Source of the DNA: Paenibacillus endophyticus
GTDB taxonomy: Bacteria > Bacillota > Bacilli > Paenibacillales > Paenibacillaceae
Assembly: GCF_014192395.1 (NCBI RefSeq)
Contig: NZ_JACHXW010000017.1
Coordinates: 43,331 to 107,330 of the forward strand
Length of the DNA: 64,000 nucleotides
Direction of reading: 5' to 3'
The notes beneath the pieces are model-generated. The model was not told the DNA's origin. It ran no database searches and saw only the letters and a program-made list of their open reading frames with translations. Below are positions 42,735 to 52,642 of this stretch, one piece after another. The position numbers and the translations under genes are program-made. Within the stretch, counting starts at the first letter, position 1, and each line of letters starts with the position of its first letter.

Positions 42735-43949
42735 ATGTCGGTTAAAGGACGCCACTTGTTCACATCGGAATCCGTTACTGAAGGCCACCCGGATAAGATC
42801 TGTGACCAGATCTCCGATGCTGTTTTGGATGCATTTCTTGAAGCAGATCCTCATGCGCGTGTTGCATGTGAGGTTTCAGTAGCAACAGGACTTGTTCTAG
42901 TTATTGGTGAAATTAGCAGCCGTGCAGATTATGTTGATATTTCAGCAATTGCACGCCGCACCATTAAAGAAATTGGCTATACACGTGCCAAATACGGCTT
43001 TGACTCCAGCACATGTGCAGTATTGACATCGCTTAACGAGCAGTCAGCTGATATTGCACAAGGTGTTAACGCAGCGCTTGAGACGCGTGACGGCAAAGAC
43101 ATGAAGCAAGAAAACGAAGATATCGGCGCAGGCGACCAAGGTCTTATGTTTGGATTTGCAACGAACGAAACACCTGAGCTTATGCCGCTTCCAATTGCGC
43201 TTTCACATCGCATTGCTCGTCGCTTGTCAGAAGTTCGCAAGAACGAGACGCTTGCATACCTTCGTCCAGATGGTAAAACGCAAGTTACGATTGAATATGC
43301 AGATGGTAAGCCATTGCGTGTAGATACGATCGTTGTTTCTACGCAGCATGCGGAAGAGATTACGTTGGAGCAAATCCAACAGGATATTCTTGAGCATGTT
43401 ATTAGGCCGGTCGTTCCTGTAGAGTGGCTTGATGCAGAAACCAAATATTTCATTAACCCGACTGGCCGTTTCGTTATTGGCGGACCACAAGGCGATGCTG
43501 GTCTAACAGGCCGTAAGATCATCGTTGACACGTATGGCGGTTATGCTCGTCATGGCGGCGGCGCATTCTCTGGCAAGGATCCTACAAAGGTTGACCGTTC
43601 AGCGGCTTACGCGGCGCGTTATGTAGCTAAAAACATCGTTGCTGCAGGCCTGGCTGACAAATGCGAAATCCAATTGGCTTATGCCATTGGTGTTGCTCAA
43701 CCGGTTTCCATCAATGTGGACACTTACGGAACAGGCAAAATCGGCGAAGACAAGCTTGTAGACTTGATTACAAGCAACTTTGACCTTCGTCCTGCAGGCA
43801 TTATCAAAATGCTTGACCTTCGTCGCCCTATTTATAGACAAACCGCTGCTTACGGACATTTTGGCCGTACGGATATCGACCTCCCTTGGGAGCGCGTAGA
43901 CAAAGCAGAGAAGCTTAAAGCAGACGCTGGCGTTCAAAGCGGCGTATAA
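42735..43949 (+). CDS. metK: S-adenosylmethionine synthase
   Basis: A 404-residue cytoplasmic enzyme making SAM from methionine and ATP. Motifs: HLFTSESVTEGHPDKICDQI, the methionine/ATP loop GAGDQGLMFGFATNE, FVIGGPQGDAGLTGRKIIVD, and GGHGGGAFSGKDPTKVDRSA with phosphate-binding residues. ATG 42735 is preceded by AGGAGG at 9 bases; the TTG at 42726 lies too close to that site. Expression is probably driven from 42598-42626 with a hairpin in the leader. A strong terminator follows. Confidence 0.97.
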   Translation: MSVKGRHLFTSESVTEGHPDKICDQISDAVLDAFLEADPHARVACEVSVATGLVLVIGEISSRADYVDISAIARRTIKEIGYTRAKYGFDSSTCAVLTSLNEQSADIAQGVNAALETRDGKDMKQENEDIGAGDQGLMFGFATNETPELMPLPIALSHRIARRLSEVRKNETLAYLRPDGKTQVTIEYADGKPLRVDTIVVSTQHAEEITLEQIQQDILEHVIRPVVPVEWLDAETKYFINPTGRFVIGGPQGDAGLTGRKIIVDTYGGYARHGGGAFSGKDPTKVDRSAAYAARYVAKNIVAAGLADKCEIQLAYAIGVAQPVSINVDTYGTGKIGEDKLVDLITSNFDLRPAGIIKMLDLRRPIYRQTAAYGHFGRTDIDLPWERVDKAEKLKADAGVQSGV

Positions 43950-43983
43950 GCAGGATAATAATTATATGGCCTTTACAGGCGCC

Positions 43984-44030
43984 AAAAGCCGTGTACAAAG
44001 TAGCTAGTCTGCTTTGTACACGGCTTTTTT
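43984..44030 (+). terminator. Rho-independent terminator of metK
   Basis: A perfect 17-bp stem (43984-44000 with 44012-44028), 11-base loop, and a T-run. Confidence 0.95.
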
Positions 44031-44129
44031 TATTTTCATGCGGTACAAAAAAGTAGTTTAACCTAAATTTTTCATGTGAAACAACCGACAAATAAGGTAC
44101 GAATGTAATTTTTTGAGGAGTGAATTGAA

Positions 44130-47100
44130 ATGAATCGAACGAGCAAGCTTTCATCATTTATTGCCATTATGCTGCTGCTCCAACTAAGTCTTGCAGGCTG
44201 GGGATCAGAACCGCAGCAAGCGTCTGCAGCGGCAACAGGTCCGGCCGTCATAAGCCTCAGTCCGGCAGATGATCTAATTAATGTATCCATCTCAGGCGAC
44301 CTTAAGATGACTTTTGATGAAAATGTTAGTAAAGGCTCAGGCTCAACGGCTATTTCCATTTATGATTATGCAACGAGCAATTTAGTGGAGAGCATACCAT
44401 TATCCTCAAACCGCATATCGATTGATTCATCTCAACGTGTCGTCACTATAGACCCGACTAATCATTTTGCTTTAAATACGAACTACTATATCCTGGTTGA
44501 TGCCGGGGCATTCATTAATCAATCTAATGGAGCCGGCTTCGCAGGAATGATTAGCGCAAGCAGCTGGAATTTTAGAACCGTCGCGGCTGTTGATACGACA
44601 AGGCCCAATCATACGGCGCTCGCTCCAACTGGAACTTCGGCAGCCATTACTACACCGATTATCATCACATTCGATGAACCCATCTATGTAGCAAGCGGAA
44701 ATGTATTAATCAACTCGACGGAGGACAATCGAACGATTGCCGTTACTTCCAACGCAGTAAGAGGCAGCGGGACCAATCAAATCGTGATACAGCCGCCTTC
44801 AGCTCTACAGCCGAACACGGCGTATACAATTATAGTTCCAAACACGGCTTTCCAAGATGCGGCCGGGAATCTTTACAATGGAGCTTCATGGAGCTTTACG
44901 ACAGCTGCGGCGCCAGTGAATGTAGCAGCGCCATTCGTGCCTGCTGATAACGCAACTTCAGTGCCTATTCAGTCAGCGCTCACGATAACATTCGATAAAA
45001 ACGTGCAAGCACGCGCAAATAAAAATGTCGAAATCCGTAGAATTAGCAATAATACGACTTTCGAGCGCTTCAGTGCGCTTTCCTCCAGAATCGTCGTCGA
45101 GAACAACACCGTTAAGATTATTCCAAGCACTAATCTGGAAGCGAATACGGCTTATTATGTATTAATCGATGCAGGTGCCTTTACCCAGCCTGATCCAAGC
45201 GGCGACCAATGGTACCACGGCATTTCTGGAGCGTCTGTGTGGAACTTCAGCACCGATCCAGGCAATGAGACTACGCCGCCTGCCGTAACTGTCGTTGCGC
45301 CCGCATCAGGCAGCTCAATTACAAGTCTCAGCTCTTTATTGCAAATTACGTTTAATGAGCCGGTATTTCCGAGCAGCGGCAACATTGAAATCCGGGATTC
45401 GGCAACGGGCAGTTTATTCCGGTCGATTCCAATCACTTCCGAGCGCGTGACCGGCGGCGGCACGTATCAGTTAACGATCGATGCGAATAAAGCGATTGTC
45501 GGTGAATCAGAGAAAGCATTTGTGAATAATACGAAGTATTATGTCACAATCGGGAACCGTTCAATACGAGACGCAGCCGGAAATTATTATGCTGGCATCT
45601 TAACAGAAGCATCTTGGTATTTTACCGTGTCACAGGATACGGTTAGACCTACGCTGTCTCTATTGACGCCGGTTAACAACGCTGTATCCGTTGGGCTTAC
45701 CCAAGCCTTCACCGCAACATTTAGCGAGGCAATTAAAAAAGGAGACGCAGGGTCCATCTCCTTTAATCCAATTGGCAATAATCTGTTGCAGCCTATTCCT
45801 GCTAATTACTATGTAGATGGAAACAACAATAATGCGTTGATCATAACGCCAACACGAGCCTTCGAGTCGAATACGAAATATTATGTATCCATTGATGCAA
45901 GTTCTGTCACTGACTTAGCTGGAAATACGTTTGCTGGAATCCTAAACGAGTATCAGTGGACCTTTCAAACATTTGGCTCGGATATAGTTGCGCCTGTCGC
46001 AAGCAAGTTTGCTTGGAGCGGCTCAACGATCTCGATTTCCTATAATGAAGATCTTAACGAATATGCCGTGCCTTCGACAGGAAGCTTCTATGCGACCGTA
46101 AACGGTGCGCCTCGTTCAATTATAGGCGTGCAAGTAAAGGAAGAAACCGTATATCTGACACTCTCCAGTCCAATCGTATCTGGACAGCAGGTAAAACTGT
46201 CTTATTCGAAAGCTGCTGTAGGGCTTATCCAAGATAAATCGGGGAATCAAGCCGTGAGCTTCTCTAATCAAGATGTGGCGGGGGCTACCGATGTTGCACC
46301 GCCGGTCGTAACAGGAGGCACCGCTTCAGGCAGCGCAATAACTCTAAACTTCAACAAAGAGCTGCTGGCGGTAAACAGTTACGCTTATATGCAGTTTACG
46401 GTTAAAGCCGGCAATGTGAGCTATGCGACTACTTCTATCGCGAGCACGGGCAGCAATATTTTGCTAACTATTAATGGATCGATTCAGAACTACGAGAATG
46501 TTTCCATTTCCTATGCGCCGAGCTCTTACCCTGTACGCGATAAGGCAGGCAACTATTTGGCTGCCTTCAGCAATTACAACGTAAACAGCGTGCCGGACAC
46601 AGGGAAGCCGGCTTTGCAATCAATAAGTGTATCGGGGAATATCGTTGCCTTGAAATACAACAAAGCGCTAAATGCACAAAGTGTGCCTACGGTTGGCCAA
46701 TTCAATGTTATGGCTGAGAATATCGTACGTTCGGTTGTTCAAGTCAGTATTTCTGGCGATACGGTATTATTGACACTTTCTTCTGTTATTTCAAGTGGGC
46801 AAGTGGTATCGGTCTCCTATTTGGCAGCAATGGCGTTAATCACAGATCTTGCCGGAAATGCTGCGCCTTCCTTTACGAATATGACTTCCGGCAGCGGAAG
46901 CAGCGGCGGGCAAAACGGTTCCATTTACGGAATCATTGCAAAAGGCACTACGATCACATTAACGTTCGCAGAATCGTTGAACGGAGGATATATCCCGTCA
47001 ACATCCCAGTTTCTCGTCTATGCGAATAATGCTACTCGATTGGTGTCCCGTGTGGATATCGGGGGATCTACAGTAGTCTTAAAGCTAGCTTCTCCTATTG

Positions 47101-48512
47101 GCGTTGGAGAAACCGTTACAATCACCTATTATTCGAGCGGTACAGGTCTTAGAACGAATAGCGGCAATACGATAAACAGCTTCTCCAATGCAAGTGCCGC
47201 GAACCAGACCACCATTTTAGATGGTTTGTCAGGCGATTACGAAGAGTCAGAGGGCGGCGGAATCGGCTTAAAAACATCAGCAGCCGCTGTTACGGTGGAC
47301 TCGTCTCCGGCAGGCGTACAAGCGAACCGTTATACCTTATCGAATGATATCGTATTGACAGCCTTCCAGACGGCACGCACAGCAGGCATTACGGTTCCGC
47401 GCGTATCCTTTAAGGTGCCAGCAACGGAGCGCGCTGCCATCGTATCAGTGCCGGTCAGCACGCTTGATATGGCTTACCGGATAAACGCCAAGTCGGTATT
47501 CGCGGTTCAGTTCGGCGATGCAACGTATGAGCTGCAATTAAACGCGACTGACATTGCCCAGATCAATACCTTGCTTGGGGGAAACGGGTCTGCGGGCCAG
47601 CTGCTCATTCGTATTGACCAAGGCTTGTCCACGCTGACGAGCAGCATTAACGCCAAGATAAATAGTTTAAATGCGAATTTAATTGCAGGTCCCTATCATT
47701 TCGATGTTACGGTAGTGAGCGGGTCTGTTCAGAAGCCGCTTAACGATTTCAATGGATATGTGTCACGAACGCTTCAAACGTATCAAGCCGTAAGCTCGAG
47801 CAATGCCTCGGTCGTATGGTTTGATCCGACAACCAGCGGGATCTCTTATGTACCGACCGTATTTGTGAATAGCGGCGGCAAGACAACAGCTACGTTCAAG
47901 CGCAAAGGCAACAGCGCATACGCGCTCGTATCGAACGCCGCGAGCTTCTCGGACCTGTCCAAGCACTGGGCAGCAAGCTCTATTTATATCATGTCGCGCA
48001 AGTTCATTGTCGAAGGGCGCTCAGCGACGAAGTTTGAGCCAGGCAAAAACATGACTCGAGGCGAATTCGCCACTTATATCGCAAAGGGACTTGGCCTCAG
48101 CAGCAACCGATCCGCAGCAGGCAAGTTCAAGGATGTAAACACTAATACCGTCATGGGTGCTTACATTGGAGCCGCATCGGCTGCAGGCATTATAGCAGGC
48201 AATACAGACGGAACATTCAAGCCTAACAGTTCGATCACGCGCCAAGAAATGGCGGTTATGATGATCAGGGCGGCTAAAGTAGCTGGTCTTACCGTACAGC
48301 TTCCACAATCCAGCGCCTCGTATTTGCAAAAGTTTTCAGATCGCGGCAAGGTAGGCGCGTGGGCAAAGGAAGACGTTGCGAAGTCGATCCACCTTGGTAT
48401 TATTGGTGGAAAAACAGCAACAACGATAAGCCCGCAAACAAATGCAACACGGGCAGAGGGCACTATAATGATTATGCGTCTTCTGCAGAAAGTGAATTTT
48501 TTGACCCCATAA
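44130..48512 (+). CDS. Giant SLH-anchored surface protein with Big_5 and SwmB-type repeats
   Basis: A 1460-residue exported protein. Signal peptide: about 1-34 (SSFIAIMLLLQLSLAGWG, cut near ASAAA). Five Ig-like Big_5 repeats (about 38-620) carry the pattern 'P.DN..SVPI...L.ITFDE.V'. Four SwmB-type repeats (about 625-1020) carry 'SGSTISISYNEDLN ... VYLTLSSPI..GQ.V.LSY'. A unique domain (about 1030-1260) and three C-terminal SLH motifs follow (FSDLSKHWAASSIYIMSRKF, FKDVNTNTVMGAYIGAASAA, FSDRGKVGAWAKEDVAKS). GAGGAG lies 9 bases before the ATG. Probably an adhesive or structural surface protein; no catalytic motif is seen. Confidence 0.9.
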   Translation: MNRTSKLSSFIAIMLLLQLSLAGWGSEPQQASAAATGPAVISLSPADDLINVSISGDLKMTFDENVSKGSGSTAISIYDYATSNLVESIPLSSNRISIDSSQRVVTIDPTNHFALNTNYYILVDAGAFINQSNGAGFAGMISASSWNFRTVAAVDTTRPNHTALAPTGTSAAITTPIIITFDEPIYVASGNVLINSTEDNRTIAVTSNAVRGSGTNQIVIQPPSALQPNTAYTIIVPNTAFQDAAGNLYNGASWSFTTAAAPVNVAAPFVPADNATSVPIQSALTITFDKNVQARANKNVEIRRISNNTTFERFSALSSRIVVENNTVKIIPSTNLEANTAYYVLIDAGAFTQPDPSGDQWYHGISGASVWNFSTDPGNETTPPAVTVVAPASGSSITSLSSLLQITFNEPVFPSSGNIEIRDSATGSLFRSIPITSERVTGGGTYQLTIDANKAIVGESEKAFVNNTKYYVTIGNRSIRDAAGNYYAGILTEASWYFTVSQDTVRPTLSLLTPVNNAVSVGLTQAFTATFSEAIKKGDAGSISFNPIGNNLLQPIPANYYVDGNNNNALIITPTRAFESNTKYYVSIDASSVTDLAGNTFAGILNEYQWTFQTFGSDIVAPVASKFAWSGSTISISYNEDLNEYAVPSTGSFYATVNGAPRSIIGVQVKEETVYLTLSSPIVSGQQVKLSYSKAAVGLIQDKSGNQAVSFSNQDVAGATDVAPPVVTGGTASGSAITLNFNKELLAVNSYAYMQFTVKAGNVSYATTSIASTGSNILLTINGSIQNYENVSISYAPSSYPVRDKAGNYLAAFSNYNVNSVPDTGKPALQSISVSGNIVALKYNKALNAQSVPTVGQFNVMAENIVRSVVQVSISGDTVLLTLSSVISSGQVVSVSYLAAMALITDLAGNAAPSFTNMTSGSGSSGGQNGSIYGIIAKGTTITLTFAESLNGGYIPSTSQFLVYANNATRLVSRVDIGGSTVVLKLASPIGVGETVTITYYSSGTGLRTNSGNTINSFSNASAANQTTILDGLSGDYEESEGGGIGLKTSAAAVTVDSSPAGVQANRYTLSNDIVLTAFQTARTAGITVPRVSFKVPATERAAIVSVPVSTLDMAYRINAKSVFAVQFGDATYELQLNATDIAQINTLLGGNGSAGQLLIRIDQGLSTLTSSINAKINSLNANLIAGPYHFDVTVVSGSVQKPLNDFNGYVSRTLQTYQAVSSSNASVVWFDPTTSGISYVPTVFVNSGGKTTATFKRKGNSAYALVSNAASFSDLSKHWAASSIYIMSRKFIVEGRSATKFEPGKNMTRGEFATYIAKGLGLSSNRSAAGKFKDVNTNTVMGAYIGAASAAGIIAGNTDGTFKPNSSITRQEMAVMMIRAAKVAGLTVQLPQSSASYLQKFSDRGKVGAWAKEDVAKSIHLGIIGGKTATTISPQTNATRAEGTIMIMRLLQKVNFLTP

Positions 48513-48524
48513 CAAAACGAGGAA

Positions 48525-48559
48525 GCTCCATTCATCGATCGGATGAATGGAGCATTTTT
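48525..48559 (+). terminator. Rho-independent terminator after the SLH repeat protein
   Basis: A 12-bp stem GCTCCATTCATC / GATGAATGGAGC (48525-48536, 48542-48553) followed by ATTTTTG. Confidence 0.93.
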
Positions 48560-48689
48560 GTATCTTTATTACATAGCATATATCTATCAGTCAAGAAAAA
48601 GCGATAGCAGTCTTCTATCAGACGTAACTTTTCTATCATTTTTGTAGTCTATAACTATTAGATTAATGGATGGGAGAGTTGCAAATCTA

Positions 48690-51404
48690 ATGGTTAAGAA
48701 GGCTCAAAAGAACAAAGAACGGCAGTCAGAAGGTTTGGGGAAACGGATTATTATCGTTATGTTGGGCGGAGCGCTGCTGGCGCAGCCTGTTGCTTCATTA
48801 CTGCCAGGAGGCTGGCAAAAGTCCGTTATCGCAACAACAGCGGCTGCGGCAAGCGACCCAGTGCTTAAATTGTCACAGCAATCGTTTGTTACAGCAGGAG
48901 CCAAGCGCTTAGACTACGTATTCCATACAACAAGAGGAAGCTCTAAGGTTCAAACTGACGTGCATGTCATAGAAATCGATCTATCGAATCCGTATGTATC
49001 CTTAAATGCGATAAGCGGAAAAAACAATAGCATTGGACAAGTCAACACGATACTAAATATGTCAAAGGAAAACGGAGCGGTAGCGGCCATCAATGCGGAT
49101 GTATTCGTCATGGGCAATGAAGGCGCGCCGATGGGAGGCCAAATCGCAAGCGGCATGTTTATGTCAAGCCCATCCAAGCTGAAGGGGATGTACGCGTTCT
49201 CGGTAACAAAGGAACGGAAGCCGATGATCGACAACTATTCCTTCGAAGGCATGGTTACGGCGGCGGATGGCTCTACCTTCCTGCTGGAGGGAGTAAACCA
49301 GTCGGCGTATGTTCCTGAGACATCAGGCTCAAGCTACAGCCATGTGAATAAGATGTATATCTATACGAGTGCATGGGGAGGAACCGAGCGGCCCAAAAAT
49401 TCGGGCTCTACGCCGACGGAAGTCCTTGTACGCAACGGAATAATTGAAGAGATATCCATCGACGCAGCAATCGCAGGCAAAGCGCCTGAAGACGGCTACA
49501 TCCTTCGCACGCACGGCACTGCCGCGACTTACGTGAAGGAGCATTTGCAGATCGGTCAGCCGATTAAAGCAGATTACTCACTCGTATCCCAGACAACGGG
49601 AGCGAAGGCTGATCCTGCCTCTTTTGAGATGATGGCTGGCGGTCATACGCTGCTCGTTAATGCTGGTGCAGCCGCACCGTTCTCGCGTGATATTACAGGC
49701 GTTAGCGGATCGTCATATACTTCCAGAACGGGCGTTGGCTACTCAAAGGATGGCTCTAAAGTATATTTGATCACCAGCGAGCGTTTTAACGGAAATACCG
49801 GATTAAGCTTAAAGGAGCTTCAGCAAGTCATGCTGCAGCTGGGTGTTTTTAAAGGGGTCAATCTGGACGGCGGCGGCTCAACAACGATGATTGAACGTCC
49901 GCTTGGCAATTATGCCCTGCAGCTTGCCCATTCTACGCAATATGGATCCACGCAAAGAAGTGTCGCAAACGGAATTGGCGTCTTTACTTCTGCTCCAAAA
50001 GGCACACTAAAAGGCATAAATGTCAGCGGTGCAAACGTGATGCTTATAGGTCAAAAGTCGTCTTATTCGCTGAAGGGATATGATACTTATTACAATCCGT
50101 ATGATGTAGACAATTCATCGGCGGTATGGACCTCTGACAAGGCTGTCGGCACTTTCAATGGCAATGAGTTTACGGCTGCGAAAGCGGGCAAAGCGACGCT
50201 TAGCGTGAAGGCTGGAGCGATTACAACCAAGCAGGATATTGAAGTAATTGGACAGGAACAAATCGCCTCTCTCTCCATTGACACGACGGCAGGCGTATTG
50301 GCAAAAGGAGCGACCATTACAGCTCCGCTGACCATTAAGCTGAAAAACGGAAGCACGCATAAGCTCAGCGCTGACTCCGTGAAATGGGAGTTTATTGGAT
50401 TTACCGCAGCGGTTTCTGGAGACAACATAACCGTACAATCGGTAAATGCCGGAACAACAACCGGTTATGCAATTGCCCGCTATGACGGGTATCCGGCCAT
50501 GATTCCGTTTACGCAAGGGGAAGCGGTCAGCACCTTCGAGGATTTCGAAAAAACAGCTTATCCGATCACGTCCCAGGTCACTCCTGTGGATACGACGACA
50601 GGCGGTGTGAAGCTTGTCTCCGATTTTGCTGGACAAGCCTCGCCCAAAGCTTTGCGATTGGATTACGATTTCACGAATGGCTCGGGAACAAAGGCATTGT
50701 ACGCCGTGTTTAATACAAATGGCCGTGCGATAGAGGGCTCGCCTACCTCCATGACGATAGATCTTTTCGGTGACAACAGCCTGAACTGGGTGCGTGCAGA
50801 GTTCATTGATGCAGATGGAAAAGCACATCTACTAGACTTAGCCAAGCAGCTTGACTTCACGGGATGGAAAAACGTTAAGGTGAATTTATCATCGGCAGGG
50901 ATGAAATTTCCCGTAAAGCTTAAGCGAATTTATGTGGTTACCATTGCGGAAGGCCAAGATGAGCGGCTGCCAGTAGGTTCAATTGGACTAGATAATATGA
51001 AGCTCCAATATCCGCCTTCAGTAACGGTTGATACGAAGACAAAGGTCGAAATGACTGTAGGCAATACGACGGCTGCAGTTAATGGGAAAACGTTGAAGCT
51101 GGACTCTGCACCTCTCGTGCTTAACGGGATCACTTATGTGCCGGTTAGGTTTGTGTCGGACGCCATGGGCTCCCAGCTTTTGTTCAATGGACAGACGGGT
51201 CAGGTGACGGTGCTTCGCGGCAATAAACTGATGGAGATGACACTAGGTAAAAAGGATCTTATTCTAAATGGCGCGAAGCAAACCTCAGAGGTGACGCCCA
51301 TTGTTCGGAATAATCGCACCTTGATACCGGTACGCCTATTTTCGGAAAAACTAGGTCTAAAGGTGGGCTACGACGGGAAAACGAAAAAGATTACCATCGA
51401 TTAA
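48690..51404 (+). CDS. Secreted phosphodiester glycosidase (NAGPA family) with stalk domain
   Basis: A 904-residue exported protein. An N-terminal hydrophobic segment (about 20-45) precedes the NAGPA domain (about 70-440). Its marks are DVHVIEIDLSNPYVSLNAIS, GAVAAINADVFVMGNEGAPM, GVNLDGGGSTTMI and SVANGIGVFTS. The family hydrolyses sugar-1-phosphodiester bonds. Next come an Ig-like domain (about 445-530), a carbohydrate-binding-like beta domain (about 610-770), and a copper-amine-oxidase-N 'stalk' domain with two repeats (YVPVRFVSDAMG; LIPVRLFSEKLG). GGGAGAG lies upstream of ATG 48690; ATG 48666 is an alternative. Near SCWP genes, a wall-polymer substrate is plausible but unproven. Confidence 0.9.
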   Translation: MVKKAQKNKERQSEGLGKRIIIVMLGGALLAQPVASLLPGGWQKSVIATTAAAASDPVLKLSQQSFVTAGAKRLDYVFHTTRGSSKVQTDVHVIEIDLSNPYVSLNAISGKNNSIGQVNTILNMSKENGAVAAINADVFVMGNEGAPMGGQIASGMFMSSPSKLKGMYAFSVTKERKPMIDNYSFEGMVTAADGSTFLLEGVNQSAYVPETSGSSYSHVNKMYIYTSAWGGTERPKNSGSTPTEVLVRNGIIEEISIDAAIAGKAPEDGYILRTHGTAATYVKEHLQIGQPIKADYSLVSQTTGAKADPASFEMMAGGHTLLVNAGAAAPFSRDITGVSGSSYTSRTGVGYSKDGSKVYLITSERFNGNTGLSLKELQQVMLQLGVFKGVNLDGGGSTTMIERPLGNYALQLAHSTQYGSTQRSVANGIGVFTSAPKGTLKGINVSGANVMLIGQKSSYSLKGYDTYYNPYDVDNSSAVWTSDKAVGTFNGNEFTAAKAGKATLSVKAGAITTKQDIEVIGQEQIASLSIDTTAGVLAKGATITAPLTIKLKNGSTHKLSADSVKWEFIGFTAAVSGDNITVQSVNAGTTTGYAIARYDGYPAMIPFTQGEAVSTFEDFEKTAYPITSQVTPVDTTTGGVKLVSDFAGQASPKALRLDYDFTNGSGTKALYAVFNTNGRAIEGSPTSMTIDLFGDNSLNWVRAEFIDADGKAHLLDLAKQLDFTGWKNVKVNLSSAGMKFPVKLKRIYVVTIAEGQDERLPVGSIGLDNMKLQYPPSVTVDTKTKVEMTVGNTTAAVNGKTLKLDSAPLVLNGITYVPVRFVSDAMGSQLLFNGQTGQVTVLRGNKLMEMTLGKKDLILNGAKQTSEVTPIVRNNRTLIPVRLFSEKLGLKVGYDGKTKKITID

Positions 51405-51480
51405 CGATGGACGAAAGATATCCCATCTGTGGTATGATAGAGTAGATTAACCTTTAATACAGAAAGGTTGCCGATCTACA

Positions 51481-52641
51481 GTGGACCACCTTACAGGCGA
51501 TATAAATCGAGTCATTAAAAATGCAATCGAGGTCATGGAAGACAGCAAATATCAAATTTATGAAATATGTGAGTCAGCGCGCACGGAGCTAGAATCGCTG
51601 GAGCAGGAGCTTGAAATCGTGCTTCAAGAAACAGTGAAGACGATTGATAAGGTTGATCAGCTCGAGCAAGAATATCGCCGTGCGCGGATAAGGCTGACGG
51701 AGGTTAGCCGGGATTTTGTACGCTACAAGGAGGATGACATTAAGTCAGCCTATGAGAAGGCAACGCAAATTCAGCTTGATCTGATGGTATACCGCGAGAA
51801 GGAATCCTATCTGAAGGCAAGGCGGGATGATTTGCAGAAGCGTGTACGCAATGTAGAGAACTCCATTGAGCGCGCAGAGACGATTGCGTCGCAAATAAAT
51901 GTCGTGCTTGAGTATTTAGCGGGAGATCTGAACCAGGTTACCCGAATCATCGAGTCAGCCAAAACCAGGCAGCTGCTAGGGTTGAAGATCATATTGGCCC
52001 AAGAGGAAGAGCGCAAGCGCATTGCTAGAGAGATTCATGATGGACCAGCTCAATCACTCGCCAATATCGTGCTTCGAACAGAAATTGCAGAACGAATGCT
52101 TATCAAGCAGGAATTTGTGATGGTGCAGGAAGAATTAGTAGATTTGAAAGGGCAGGTTCGCTCGGGGCTGGAGGAAATTCGCAAAATCATTTTCAATTTG
52201 CGTCCAATGGCTTTGGATGATCTGGGACTTGTTCCGACGCTGCGAAAGTTTACACAGGATTTTGAAGAGAAAACAAAAATACATACCGTATTCGAGCTGA
52301 TTGGCAAAGACGCTCGAATGCCCTCAGCAATGGAAGCGGCGATATACCGATTGGTACAAGAAGCTTTCACGAATGCGTTGAAGCATGCTAGCGCTTCTCA
52401 CATTAAGCTCGAGATTAACTATCAGCCACAGCATATTTCGCTAATTATACAAGACAACGGTGTTGGGTTTCACAGTGAGTTAATCGAGCAGGATGCCACC
52501 CGAAATGCACATTTTGGATTGGTTGGAATGAGAGAGCGGATTGAGCTGATTGAGGGAAGGATGGATATAGACTCAAATCCTGGTAGAGGGACGAAGATTG
52601 TAATAGATATACCTACTACTGCCGAATCTAGAAAGGAGTAA
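51481..52641 (+). CDS. degS: Sensor histidine kinase DegS
   Basis: A 386-residue cytoplasmic kinase with no membrane helix. The N-terminal half (about 20-165) is a long coiled-coil sensor (ELESLEQELEIVLQET; RARIRLTEVSRDFVRYKEDD). The HisKA_3 phosphoacceptor is His186 in AREIHDGPAQSLAN. The ATPase domain has LVQEAFTNALKHA (N box), IIQDNGVGF (G1) and GLVGMRERIE (G2). It starts with GTG. degU follows 1 base after its stop. The pair controls exoenzymes, competence and motility in B. subtilis, fitting the comF and flagellar genes downstream. Confidence 0.95.
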   Translation: MDHLTGDINRVIKNAIEVMEDSKYQIYEICESARTELESLEQELEIVLQETVKTIDKVDQLEQEYRRARIRLTEVSRDFVRYKEDDIKSAYEKATQIQLDLMVYREKESYLKARRDDLQKRVRNVENSIERAETIASQINVVLEYLAGDLNQVTRIIESAKTRQLLGLKIILAQEEERKRIAREIHDGPAQSLANIVLRTEIAERMLIKQEFVMVQEELVDLKGQVRSGLEEIRKIIFNLRPMALDDLGLVPTLRKFTQDFEEKTKIHTVFELIGKDARMPSAMEAAIYRLVQEAFTNALKHASASHIKLEINYQPQHISLIIQDNGVGFHSELIEQDATRNAHFGLVGMRERIELIEGRMDIDSNPGRGTKIVIDIPTTAESRKE

Positions 52642-52642
52642 G

